Positions 34,349-43,117 of a DNA stretch of 64,000 bases are shown here, one piece after another; within the stretch, counting starts at the first letter, position 1, and each line of letters starts with the position of its first letter. Source of the DNA: Pseudomonas fluorescens NCIMB 11764 (GTDB taxonomy: Bacteria > Pseudomonadota > Gammaproteobacteria > Pseudomonadales > Pseudomonadaceae); NCBI RefSeq assembly GCF_000293885.2, contig NZ_CP010945.1, positions 4,236,001 to 4,300,000 on the forward strand, given 5' to 3'. The notes below the pieces were generated by a model. It made no database searches. It was not told where the DNA came from and saw only the letters and a list, made by a program, of their open reading frames with translations. Made by a program: the position numbers and the translations under genes.

Positions 34349-34391
34349 AAGGGCTTGCATGAGGTTTCTCATGCAAGCCCTTAGTTTTTTT
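34349..34391 (+). terminator. Terminator after tRNA-Leu
   Basis: A perfect 15-bp stem, AAGGGCTTGCATGAG (34349-34363) with CTCATGCAAGCCCTT (34368-34382), GTTT loop, followed by seven T. Confidence 0.93.
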
Positions 34392-34431
34392 CCGCAATCA
34401 AAAAATTATTTCCGCAATTCGCGACCGTCAG

Positions 34432-34614
34432 TCACGTCGTCGGGGTTCGGATGTACTGCTTCGTCATCCCGACGATTGTATGACCTGACTGGTGCCGAGC
34501 TTCGCGGATGCTCCCTGTTGACGCCTCTTTGTCCGAAGCCGCTTTTGCACTTGAGTCGCGTATCTGAAATTCTGCTTTTGCAATGCCCGCTGCCTCCCAG
34601 CCGAACGCGCACAT
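34432..34614 (-). pseudogene. C-terminal remnant of a second tyrosine integrase
   Basis: Only about 60 codons remain. AEFQIRDSSAKAASDKEAST, GSIREARHQSGHTIVGMTKQ and YIR correspond to the end of phage integrases, with D-x-R-A-K-A-A-S-D, the LGHT-like box (here SGHT) and the Tyr of QYIR. The N-terminal part is missing. It lies just beyond tRNA-Leu, indicating that an earlier element used that tRNA as target and was largely lost. Confidence 0.68.
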
Positions 34615-34644
34615 ATCCTCGATACCGATAATCTATATAGCGGG

Positions 34645-36060
34645 CTAGTCATCCTCTCTCAGCGCTTTGACCTTCCCTGACTTTTCTGCAGCCACCAGCG
34701 CCGCATGGTCTTTCTCATTTTGATCTGCATAGCTCAATGCAAATTTGCCGATGGCCTGATCGAAGGTGTCCGATTGTCCCAAATAGCCACTGATGAGTGC
34801 AGCGTCTCCGGATTTGGCGTGGGCGCGGGCCAGTGTGAGTCCGCACAACTCGGCGTACATCTTCATTTGCGCAGCCGATGCGCCTTCAATCGGTGCTGAC
34901 ATTTTCATGTCCCGCAACTGGCGTACAAAGAAATGGCGACCTTTTTTGCCTTGCGTCCAGCCCAAGAAAATGTCGCTGGACGACTGCATCAACCGTTGTC
35001 CGGTGACCACGCGTTGACCTTGATTTTCATAGATGCTTTTGCCGGCATAAGGCGCCAGCACGGAAGGGCCGGCTTCCTTGAACTGCAGGAGCAATGGGTG
35101 ATTTTCCGCAGAGAAAAACAGACCGACGAAACAATACGTACCGACGCTGCCGATGCCCACGGCTTTCACGGCGAAGTCTTCCAGGCGATAGCGATCAAAG
35201 AGCACGCGCCGCTCATCAGGTAGCGTCTCTCGGTAAGCCTGTAATGCCAGCTGAACTCGGTGCTCGAAGTCCTTTTCGTAAATGTGGAAAAGTACCGGCG
35301 GTTGATCGATCAGGCGCCGTCGCCCCGCGACCTCGCTGCTGATCGTGGGATAAAGGTAGTCACCGATACGAATCCTTGCCTTCGCGATGACTTGCTCACG
35401 GTTTTTTTTGACCTTGGCATTGGGGGCCATGTCGACAATTGTTTGAGCATCAAGACGGTCATACCAGACGTCCAGAGGACTTTGTTTGGATAGTTGGCGC
35501 AATCGCTCACGATAAGCACGAACACATTCGACGGTGATTGCCAGGGCCTGCTTATCGCTGAGTCCGTTGTCGCGCGCGGCCACGGTAAAGCTGACCGCCA
35601 GACGTTTAACGTCCCATTCCCACGGAGCCGGAAGCGTTTCGTCGAAATCATTGATGTCAAAAATCAGATTGCGCTCGGGAGTCGCAAACAGTCCGAAATT
35701 CAACAGATGGCAGTCCCCGCAAGCCTGTACCTGAATGCCGGTGTTCGGGGTAGTCGCCAAGTCGTGGGCCATCAACCCTGCAGAGCCGCGCAAAAAGGTG
35801 AAAGGGCTGCGTAACATGCGACCGTAGCGCACCGGGATCAGATTGGGCAGTCGATACCGGTTCGACTCTTCAAGGAGGTCGATCGGGTCTCGGTGTTTAC
35901 GCGGTGGTTTCCATACAGCGTGAGACGAATGTGGCACGCTTTCGCGTAATTGCTCACCTTCAGTCAAACGTTCTTTGCGGGAACGAAAGATGGGTTCGTC
36001 CACGATGACTTTCGCCGTTTTTGACGAACCTTCGGCACGCGGTTTTTTGTTGGGCGACAT
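34645..36060 (-). CDS. DUF2252 family protein
   Basis: A 471-residue cytosolic protein of the DUF2252 family, related to the protein-kinase-like/phosphotransferase fold. Recognisable parts: RYGRMLRSPFTFLRGSAGLM, VQACGDCHLLNFGLFATPER, FDINDFDETLPAPWEWDVKR. The function of the family is unknown. The start MSPNKKPRAEG at 36060 has a clear AAGGAG ribosome site; a frame extending to 36135 is less likely. It is the first chromosomal gene right of the tRNA-Leu remnant region and appears monocistronic. Confidence 0.88.
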   Translation of the reverse strand: MSPNKKPRAEGSSKTAKVIVDEPIFRSRKERLTEGEQLRESVPHSSHAVWKPPRKHRDPIDLLEESNRYRLPNLIPVRYGRMLRSPFTFLRGSAGLMAHDLATTPNTGIQVQACGDCHLLNFGLFATPERNLIFDINDFDETLPAPWEWDVKRLAVSFTVAARDNGLSDKQALAITVECVRAYRERLRQLSKQSPLDVWYDRLDAQTIVDMAPNAKVKKNREQVIAKARIRIGDYLYPTISSEVAGRRRLIDQPPVLFHIYEKDFEHRVQLALQAYRETLPDERRVLFDRYRLEDFAVKAVGIGSVGTYCFVGLFFSAENHPLLLQFKEAGPSVLAPYAGKSIYENQGQRVVTGQRLMQSSSDIFLGWTQGKKGRHFFVRQLRDMKMSAPIEGASAAQMKMYAELCGLTLARAHAKSGDAALISGYLGQSDTFDQAIGKFALSYADQNEKDHAALVAAEKSGKVKALREDD

Positions 36061-36165
36061 CTTCACTCCTTTGCTCGACAGAGCTGAATCGCCATTGCGA
36101 ACAAGCCTTGCAAGAGCATCAATGTCCGTCGACAAAGACTACTCACGGTATGTCCGGTTTTTTAC

Positions 36166-37071
36166 CTAAGGTATCGCATAGACCTTGAACAGCTTTTTGG
36201 CCGTGGCGCTGGCTCCACCCAGGTATTTGTCGAATGCCTGCTCGATCTCCCCGGAGCGGTACATTTCACTCAGCGTGGTGTCGACCAGCAAACGGAAGTT
36301 TTCATCGTCTCGATCCACCGCCATTGCAGTCGGTGCGTACTCAAAAATTCGGTCCAGCAGAACCAGATTTCCTGCGGAGTAATCGGTACTGATGAGGTTC
36401 TGGAGCATCATGCGTTCAGCGAAGAAAGCATCGGCTTTGCCTTCGGAGACCAGCTTGAGGCCTGCCGCGGTGTTTTCCACGGTGACCAGTGTGGCCACCA
36501 CTCCGAGTAATCGCATCTGCTGACGGATCCATGCCTCGGTGATTCCGCCAGCGGTCGCGGCATAGGTCTGGTTCGACAGCCCGCTGTTGACCGTCGCTCG
36601 CCAGGTTGGCCCGGTACGCGCCACCTTGCCATTAAGCACGTTGAGCAACGCCTCTGATGCATCCTTGCGCACCACGGCCGAGAGGCCTGCCGTGTAGATC
36701 GGCACCGAGTAGCTCACAGCCTTGCGCCGCTCCAGTGTGGGAGAGGTCGGTGTACAAAGAATGTCGATCTTCCCCAATCTCACGGCGCTCATCTCGTCGG
36801 TGGCTGTGACGGGCAGGTAACGTATTTGCAACCCGGGCAAACCCAACTCGGTCTTGACCTTGTCGGCGATTTTCAGACAGAGGTCGATGGCATAACCGCT
36901 GGCTTTATCGTCTGCCTGGACGCTAAAAGGTGCGAAGTCCGGCAGGTAGCCGAGGGTAAAGGTATTGCTCGCCCGCACACGTTCAAGCGTATTGGCATCA
37001 GCCAGTACGGGTACCAGCGCGAGCAGGCAAACGAGCAGCAGGTTGTTGGCTTTGGTCAGTTTCACGTTCAT
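36166..37071 (-). CDS. Periplasmic amino-acid-type solute-binding protein
   Basis: A 301-residue precursor with signal peptide (KANNLLLVCLLALVPVLADA) and a family 3 binding-protein fold: NTFTLGYLPDFAPFSVQADD, GYAIDLCLKIADKVK, GKIDILCTPTSPTLERRKAV. Such proteins deliver polar amino acids to ABC permeases, but no permease or ATPase genes adjoin. It may work with a distant transporter or serve as a sensor partner. It is 48 bases downstream of the potE-like gene on the same strand and may be cotranscribed, hinting at an ornithine/lysine/arginine-type ligand (inference). Confidence 0.87.
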   Translation of the reverse strand: MNVKLTKANNLLLVCLLALVPVLADANTLERVRASNTFTLGYLPDFAPFSVQADDKASGYAIDLCLKIADKVKTELGLPGLQIRYLPVTATDEMSAVRLGKIDILCTPTSPTLERRKAVSYSVPIYTAGLSAVVRKDASEALLNVLNGKVARTGPTWRATVNSGLSNQTYAATAGGITEAWIRQQMRLLGVVATLVTVENTAAGLKLVSEGKADAFFAERMMLQNLISTDYSAGNLVLLDRIFEYAPTAMAVDRDDENFRLLVDTTLSEMYRSGEIEQAFDKYLGGASATAKKLFKVYAIP

Positions 37072-37119
37072 ATCCTGGTTCCCCGAATTCAGAGGTTAGT
37101 GCAGTCCTGAAAACAATGG

Positions 37120-38460
37120 TCAAGGGTTGTCGGCCCGGGCCTGAGCGGTTGGAGATGGGTCGACAAAACGTTTGGCGAGGAAACCGTAGAGCAGGTAGCC
37201 GACCACCAGGACGAGGGTGCCGCCGAACACGGCGTCTTTGCCGCAGGCATACAGGGCGTACAAGGAATAGGAGACGGCAACCAGTAACAATATGGTGTTG
37301 CGGGTGTATACGCCGGCACTGACTTTCGCTTTGTACATCATGACCAGCAGGCCGGTGGCCGCCGTCACATAGGGAATCAGGTTGGTCACTGCTGCCAGGC
37401 TGACGAGTTTTCCGAATTGGGCACTGGCGTTGGGCGAAATGGTCGATAGCGCCAACAAGGTCTGCAACACACCACAGACCAGCATTCCGACTATAGGGGC
37501 ATCCCTTGAGCTGACCTTGGCGAACAGTTTCAGGAACATGCCTTGGTCAGCCGTCATCTTGGCGGTTTGCGCCAGGGTGAACTGCCAGCCCAGCAGCGAA
37601 CCGACACAGGCCATCACTGCCAGCGCCATGATGATGTTGCCGACCATGGGATTGAACATGTGTGCATAGACGAGCGCGAAAGGGGCCGATGAGTTGGCCA
37701 GTTCGGCATTGGGAATGATCCCCTGAATAACCGTGGTCGACAGCACATAAACCACTGCCGCACCCAGCGTGCCAAACAGACAGGCCAGCGGTACGGTGCG
37801 CTTGGGATCTTCCACGGCATCGGAGGCCTGGGCCGCCGACTCCATGCCGAGGAAGGCCCACAGGGTCAGGGGAATCGCCTTGCCGATGGCTTCGGAGATT
37901 GGCAGGTTGTTCGGGTTCCAGGCGGCAGCCAGCACATCGGGCTTGAACCAGAACCAGCCGATGATGCTCAAGCCGGCCACCGGGATGATCACACCCCATA
38001 CCGTTATCGCACCGATCTTGCCAGTGATGCCGGGGCCGCCAAAGTTGGCCACGGTGGTCAGCCAGAGCAAGCCGACCGTTCCGATGAACAGCGGAATGGC
38101 GCCACTGCCCAGCCAGGGCACGAACGATGTCATGTACCCCACTGCGGAGATGGCGACCGCTACGTTGGCAATGGCCAGCGAAAGGAAGTACAGATACGAG
38201 CACAGGAAGAACCCTGATTTGGCGTGCGCCTCTTCGGTGTAGGCGGACAGCCCGCCTGAGCGCGGACAGTAGATGCCACACTGGGAAAAGCAGTAAGCGA
38301 TGGCCATGGAACCGACGGCAGTGACGATCCATGACAACAATGAAACGGCCCCGAGTTGGGCCATGCTCGTCGGCAACATGATGATGCCTGAGCCCATCAT
38401 GTTCACCGTCACCAGTGTGGTAAGCCCCATGAGGCTCATTTTCTTGCTTGAGTCGGCCAT
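37120..38460 (-). CDS. potE: Putrescine-ornithine-type antiporter (PotE-like)
   Basis: A 446-residue APC-family permease with about twelve helices. TVNMMGSGIIMLPTSMAQLG, VTAVGSMAIAYCFSQCGIYC, WGVIIPVAGLSIIGWFWF, TLWAFLGMESA and CVGSLLGWQFTLAQ match E. coli PotE closely along the whole length. It exchanges a diamine for its amino-acid precursor across the inner membrane. The start MADSSKKMSL at 38460 has an AAGGAG ribosome site. It lies 64 bases after the decarboxylase gene; the pair forms a decarboxylase-antiporter acid-resistance or polyamine unit. Lysine/cadaverine exchange is an alternative. Confidence 0.85.
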   Translation of the reverse strand: MADSSKKMSLMGLTTLVTVNMMGSGIIMLPTSMAQLGAVSLLSWIVTAVGSMAIAYCFSQCGIYCPRSGGLSAYTEEAHAKSGFFLCSYLYFLSLAIANVAVAISAVGYMTSFVPWLGSGAIPLFIGTVGLLWLTTVANFGGPGITGKIGAITVWGVIIPVAGLSIIGWFWFKPDVLAAAWNPNNLPISEAIGKAIPLTLWAFLGMESAAQASDAVEDPKRTVPLACLFGTLGAAVVYVLSTTVIQGIIPNAELANSSAPFALVYAHMFNPMVGNIIMALAVMACVGSLLGWQFTLAQTAKMTADQGMFLKLFAKVSSRDAPIVGMLVCGVLQTLLALSTISPNASAQFGKLVSLAAVTNLIPYVTAATGLLVMMYKAKVSAGVYTRNTILLLVAVSYSLYALYACGKDAVFGGTLVLVVGYLLYGFLAKRFVDPSPTAQARADNP

Positions 38461-38524
38461 CGGAAACTCCTTGATCTGCTCAACGCATTGACCCTGAATC
38501 CGGCGCTTGACCACTTGTCGTCGG

Positions 38525-40840
38525 CTAAGGGGCTAAACCCTGGTTTTTGACCACATAGACCTTGTAGGTTGGCCGACCCTGGCTATCACGCTCGATTTCC
38601 ACGCCATGATTGTCATGCTCGAAACCCGGGAAGTGGCCATCGAACAGTTCCATCGCCAACAGGTAGTCGACGATGGCCTTTTTATCGGCGCCGGCTTTTT
38701 CTCCGGGCATCATCAATGGAATGCCCGGCGGATAAGGAACGATCTGCACGGCCACGGTGCGGTCGATCATGTCTCGCACGGCGATTTGCTCTATGTCGCC
38801 TTTCACCAGCCTGGCGTAGGTGGCCCGAGGCGAAGCGACCGGGTCCGGCAGCAAGGTGTAGGCCGCATCCATGTTGCGTAGCATCTGCGAGCTGATCATG
38901 TCCTGGTGCATGGCTTCGGCGAGGTCCTTGAGCCCCATGCCGCTATAGCGCTCGGCATGGTTGTCGACCAGATCGGGCAGGACTTGCTCCAGCGGTGAAT
39001 TGCACTCGTAATGTTTCTTGAATTCCATCAGGCCGGCGATCAGAGAGCCCCATTTGCCTTTGGTCACGCCGAGGCTGAACAGCACGAGAATGGAATACGG
39101 CTCAGTCTTCTCAACCACGATGCCGCGACTGGAGAGGAAGGACGACACCAGCGGCGCGGGGATGCCACTGTCCTCCATTTGACCGTCGAGCCTCTGGCCA
39201 GGCGTCAGCACCGTGACCTTGATCGGGTCCAGCATGCAGTAGTCGGCGCCCAGGTCACCGAAGCCATGCCAGCTGGCCGCCGGTTTGAGCACCCAGGCAT
39301 CGCCATGGCGTAAAACTTCAGGGTCGAGTTCGGCAAAAGGTACCCCGTTGACTTCATCGGGTTGCCAGACCCCAAACCACCAATCCTTGCCATCGCGCGC
39401 ACGAATTTCATTGCTCAGGCGAGCCATGGCCTGGCGAAAGGCAATGGCCTCGTCGATGGACTCATCAGTAAGGTAGCCCCCCGCGTCATCCATCATTTTC
39501 GACGAAACATCGATCGAGGCGATGATGCTGTACTGCGGTGACGTGGAGGTGTGCATCATGAAGGCTTCGTTGAACAGAGCCGGCTTGACCTCAACCTTGC
39601 CCGAGCGGACATGGATCATCGAGGCTTGTGAAAGCGCAGCCAGTAACTTGTGGGTGGAGTGGGTAACGGTGACGGTGGCGTCGTCGGGATGGCGTTCGCC
39701 ACGGTGCATGCCATAGCGGCCTTCGTAGAGCGGGTTGAAGCGCGCATAGGCATACCAGGCTTCGTCATAGTGGATGCGGTCGACGCTCTGGCTCAGCTCG
39801 CGGGTGGTGGTCTGCACGTTGTAGCAAAGGCCATCGTAGGTCGAGTTCGTCAGCACCGCGAGTACCGGGCGGGCCTGCTTATTGGCCGCCAACGGGCTGT
39901 CAGCGAGTTTGCCGGCAACGGCAGCCGGCGTCAGTTCCGAAAGGGGCACCGGCCCGATCAGGCCCCGCGCGTTGCGCCTTGGGCGTAAGTACAACGGCAC
40001 CGCACCCGACATATTCAACGCATAGTTCAACGACTTGTGGCAGTTGCGATCGACCAACACGGCATCGCCGTCGGTCACCGCTGAATGCAGGACGATCTGA
40101 TTGCTCGCCGAACTGCCGCCGACCGAAAAAAAGGTGAAGTCGGCACCGAACACCCGAGCCGCGAATTTTTCCGCGTCATTCACCGGGCCCGAGTGGTCAT
40201 TCAACGAACCCAATTCGCCGACGGAAACACTGAGGTCGGAGCGCAGCATCTGCTCGCCATAGAAATCGAGGAACGTACGCCCGACAGCGGTCTTCATAAA
40301 TGCCGTGCCGCCGGTATGGCCAGGGGTGTGCCAGGAATACTCGTATGTGTCGGCAAAGTTGACCAGTGCACCGAAGAACGGCGGCAGGATGGTATCCAGA
40401 TAGCGGCGGGCGGCTGCTTCTATGCGCCCGGCAATGAATTCGGCGCTGTCTTCGGGCTGCCAGATAAACCCGTCAATGCGCTCGACGAATGCCAATGGGA
40501 CTCGGCTCTGATGAGCATGGCTCATGCCGAGCATGATCGGTAGCTGGGCCGTTCGCCGGCGCATCAGCCGGATAAGTTGCAGGGCCTGATCAGGCGCTTC
40601 CTCACACAGGCCCCATCCAATGAGCGCGCAGCAGTAGGTCGAGTTGGCTTTGATGGCGATTTCGGCATCATCAAGGGACCGCACCCATTTAACTTCCACG
40701 TCATGCTCATGCAGCGCGCTGGCGATGGACTGGACACTGCGCACCAGGATGTTGTCGTCGCTTTCCGGGGCATTGGCCACGATCAACACGGGATAGCGCT
40801 GCGCCAGATCGGGGGGTAACTGCGTTTGTGAGCGACTCAT
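38525..40840 (-). CDS. Orn/Lys/Arg decarboxylase, PLP-dependent
   Basis: A 771-residue fold-type I basic amino acid decarboxylase: N-terminal wing domain (VLIVANAPESDDNILVR), PLP domain with YSWHTPGHTGGTAF, DRNCHKSLNYAL, HYDEAWYAYARFNP and the Schiff-base Lys in THSTHKLL, and C-terminal domain with PYPPGIPLMMPGE. It decarboxylates ornithine, lysine or arginine to the diamine, consuming a proton. It is a paralogue-level match to P. aeruginosa LdcA. Pairing with a PotE-like antiporter favours ornithine (SpeF-like), but sequence alone does not settle the substrate. AAGGAAAC precedes the ATG. The long leader carries a candidate regulatory peptide. Confidence 0.92.
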   Translation of the reverse strand: MSRSQTQLPPDLAQRYPVLIVANAPESDDNILVRSVQSIASALHEHDVEVKWVRSLDDAEIAIKANSTYCCALIGWGLCEEAPDQALQLIRLMRRRTAQLPIMLGMSHAHQSRVPLAFVERIDGFIWQPEDSAEFIAGRIEAAARRYLDTILPPFFGALVNFADTYEYSWHTPGHTGGTAFMKTAVGRTFLDFYGEQMLRSDLSVSVGELGSLNDHSGPVNDAEKFAARVFGADFTFFSVGGSSASNQIVLHSAVTDGDAVLVDRNCHKSLNYALNMSGAVPLYLRPRRNARGLIGPVPLSELTPAAVAGKLADSPLAANKQARPVLAVLTNSTYDGLCYNVQTTTRELSQSVDRIHYDEAWYAYARFNPLYEGRYGMHRGERHPDDATVTVTHSTHKLLAALSQASMIHVRSGKVEVKPALFNEAFMMHTSTSPQYSIIASIDVSSKMMDDAGGYLTDESIDEAIAFRQAMARLSNEIRARDGKDWWFGVWQPDEVNGVPFAELDPEVLRHGDAWVLKPAASWHGFGDLGADYCMLDPIKVTVLTPGQRLDGQMEDSGIPAPLVSSFLSSRGIVVEKTEPYSILVLFSLGVTKGKWGSLIAGLMEFKKHYECNSPLEQVLPDLVDNHAERYSGMGLKDLAEAMHQDMISSQMLRNMDAAYTLLPDPVASPRATYARLVKGDIEQIAVRDMIDRTVAVQIVPYPPGIPLMMPGEKAGADKKAIVDYLLAMELFDGHFPGFEHDNHGVEIERDSQGRPTYKVYVVKNQGLAP

Positions 40841-40869
40841 GGGAGTTTCCTTTAGCGCGTGGCGGGAGA

Positions 40870-41042
40870 TACCTCAGTTTTTGAGGCGTCATTGACCTTC
40901 AACAAAGCGCCTCGCAGTTGCTGCGCAGGCCAGCAACTCGTCAATGGAAAACACGGCACCAGCAACCTCTGGAAGTGCTAAAGCAATCACGAACCGAGTT
41001 GCTCACGGCAATCTTTAAGTCGTTCACAACATCACCTCCCGG
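40870..41042 (-). promoter_or_regulatory. Candidate attenuation leader of the decarboxylase gene
   Basis: On the minus strand a uORF (41027-40941) is followed at once by a hairpin, AGTTGCTG with CAGCAACT (within 40915-40939). The hairpin 5' arm can instead pair over 8 bases with AGCAACTC inside the uORF (40996-41004), giving two mutually exclusive structures. A third stem, GAGGCG with CGCCTC (40883-40913), follows. This is the geometry of translation-controlled attenuation; E. coli speF is controlled by the SpeFL arrest peptide. Confidence 0.5.
40941..41027 (-). CDS. Candidate leader peptide (28 residues) upstream of the decarboxylase
   Basis: A GTG-started frame preceded by a near-perfect Shine-Dalgarno (GGGAGGTGATGTT then GTG). 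It encodes 28 residues ending TSRGCWCRVFH, with three Cys, one Trp and four Arg/His in the last half. It stops 100 bases before the decarboxylase ATG. I do not recognise the peptide; it does not match the SpeFL consensus, but strength of the ribosome site and position argue that it is translated. Confidence 0.5.
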   Translation of the reverse strand: MNDLKIAVSNSVRDCFSTSRGCWCRVFH

Positions 41043-41187
41043 GTGACGCACAGGCACCTGATTTTTAGGGCGGTAAACAGGCCGGTCACTTAAAAAAAAC
41101 GGAATTCAAATAACTGGCAATGTTGGGTATAGACCCTCTGGATCAGTCGGTATTTTTTTTCTCCGGTGCCCTGATAACCCTTGTGTA

Positions 41188-41436
41188 TCAAGCGTGAGAA
41201 AGAGTCTTTACCGAGTCAGATACCGCCTGCTGATCGAGCGGCTGACTATTGGAAGCCGTTGTTGGCGACAGAGAATTATTCCCAATCGCTCCCAGGGAAT
41301 GAGGTGCGTTAATTCTCGAACTCAATCGCTCAACAAATGATTCAGCTTCAGCAAGGCTATGGAAATTAGCCGCCCACTGATTCATGCGAACCCACCAGAG
41401 ATTCTGTACAGGATCTTTTTCGATATAAATGTTCAT
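41188..41436 (-). CDS. Small conserved-type hypothetical protein
   Basis: An 82-residue protein starting MNIYIEKDPVQNLWWVRMNQ, then WAANFHSLAEAESFVERL, a pattern seen in small soluble pseudomonad proteins of unknown role. The first 50 residues look structured (beta strands then a helix); the tail is Ser/Asn/Gln-rich and probably disordered. No strong ribosome site is visible. It stands alone between the efflux operon and the decarboxylase leader. Confidence 0.6.
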   Translation of the reverse strand: MNIYIEKDPVQNLWWVRMNQWAANFHSLAEAESFVERLSSRINAPHSLGAIGNNSLSPTTASNSQPLDQQAVSDSVKTLSHA

Positions 41437-41682
41437 TTACGGCGCTCGGCGATACAGGGTTTCAATCATCCTGACCTGTGCAGAGTCATCCTTTGTACTC
41501 TAAGCAAGATGACCGTAGTCATTCATGCTGTTGATCTTGCTGACTGTTAGCCTGTACTCGAATAGCCGGCAAACTGTTGATAAAGATCAATCCTTGCAAC
41601 CTGTTTCCCAATCGCCCAATGCCGCGTGTCGGATTCCTGCGCTTATATCGCGTCAATTGCAGAGTGGCGCGCGGCAATCTGA

Positions 41683-43116
41683 TCAGGGTTTTTTTTCGCT
41701 GACGGTTGCCGTCAACTTGTCCGCTTCGGTCACCCAACCGCCACCTGTTGCCTTGTATACATCGACCATGGCGGTGAACACCGAAGCCCGGGTGCGGGTG
41801 TAATTCAACTCGGCATCGAACAAGCTGCGTTCGGCATCCAGAACTTCAATGTAGCTGGTGTACCCATTGTCATAGCGCAGTCGCGCAAACCTGGTGTAAG
41901 TACGCAACGCCTCGACCTGACTGGCCTGGGAAGCCATTTGCTCCCGGGATTTGCTCGCCGCGACCAACGCGTTTTCAACATCCCGGAAGGCAGATTGGAT
42001 CGACTGTTGGTACACCAGCAAGGTTTGTTGTTGAAAGGCCTCGGTCTGTTTGACCTGACCGGCGATGCCGCCAGCGGTGAAAATGGGCATGCTCGCGGCG
42101 ACGCCATAGGACCAGGTGGCGGCCGGCCCGGTGAACAAATTCGAGAGTTGATTACTGACTGAGCCCAACAGCCCGGTGAGGGATATCGTCGGGAAGTACA
42201 ACGCCTTGGCGGCACCGATTTGGGCATTGGCGGAGATCAGGTTCAGTTCGGCCTGACGTAGATCGGGGCGCCGCTCCAGCAGGTCCGAAGGCAACCCGGC
42301 GGGGACCGATGGCAGCGTCAGTTGCGTCAGATCGCGGCCTCTGATGATCGGTCCTGGATTGCGCCCAAGCAGCACCGCCAAATTGTTTTCCTGTTGCGCC
42401 ACCTGGGACTCGAATTGCGATACAGAAGCTTGGGTGCGCTGGAACTCGGAGAGGTTTTGCGCCAGTTCCATTTCGGAAATGGTGCCGGCGCCAAAGCGCA
42501 GCTTGAAAATGTCGTAGGAGTCGCCACGGGCCTTGGCGGTGGTGCGGGCGATTTCCAGTTGCCGGTCAAGATCGCGTAGCGCGATGTAGCTGGATGCCAC
42601 CGACGATACCAGGCTCAGAATGACCGTGCGCCGGCCTTCCTCTGAGGCCAGCAAGTCAGCACGCGCCGACTCATTGAGCCGCCGTAAACGACCCCAGACG
42701 TCCAATTCCCAGCTCACATTGAGGATGGCCTGGTAGTTTTTGTAAATCGGATCGACACTGGATTCCAATGGTACCGGACCGTTGTCGCGCGGCGCTCTGG
42801 AGCGACTGCCTTGCGCCCCGGCGCCGATTTGCGGATACATCTGCGAGCGCACCACGCCGTAACGCCCCTGGAACTCCTCGACCCGGGCGGCGGCAATCTT
42901 GATGTCCTTATTCTCGGCCAGCGCGCTGCGGATCAAGTCGTTCAGCACCGGATCCTTGAACTGTTCCCACCACAGGCTGTTGGACAGATTGTTGGCCTCC
43001 TTGTCCGCATACCGATAGGCCGCCGGGGCGTCGGTGCCAGGGCGCTGGTAATCCGGGCCGAGCATACAGCCCGTCAGGGCCAGACAGATCAACAATGGGA
43101 GATGGCGTGTGTGCAT
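41683..43116 (-). CDS. RND efflux outer-membrane lipoprotein (OprM/NodT type)
   Basis: A 477-residue TolC-like channel with a lipoprotein signal (MHTRHLPLLICLALTGC, then MLGPDYQRP, the standard NodT start). Typical repeats are AALAENKDIKIAAARVEE-like and LLERRPDLRQAELNLISANA, then PIFTAGGIAGQVK. It forms the outer-membrane duct of the pump encoded by the two upstream genes. The ATG is two bases from the pump stop codon, and GGGGG lies before it inside the pump gene. It is the last gene of the operon. Confidence 0.93.
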   Translation of the reverse strand: MHTRHLPLLICLALTGCMLGPDYQRPGTDAPAAYRYADKEANNLSNSLWWEQFKDPVLNDLIRSALAENKDIKIAAARVEEFQGRYGVVRSQMYPQIGAGAQGSRSRAPRDNGPVPLESSVDPIYKNYQAILNVSWELDVWGRLRRLNESARADLLASEEGRRTVILSLVSSVASSYIALRDLDRQLEIARTTAKARGDSYDIFKLRFGAGTISEMELAQNLSEFQRTQASVSQFESQVAQQENNLAVLLGRNPGPIIRGRDLTQLTLPSVPAGLPSDLLERRPDLRQAELNLISANAQIGAAKALYFPTISLTGLLGSVSNQLSNLFTGPAATWSYGVAASMPIFTAGGIAGQVKQTEAFQQQTLLVYQQSIQSAFRDVENALVAASKSREQMASQASQVEALRTYTRFARLRYDNGYTSYIEVLDAERSLFDAELNYTRTRASVFTAMVDVYKATGGGWVTEADKLTATVSEKKP

Positions 43117-43117
43117 C

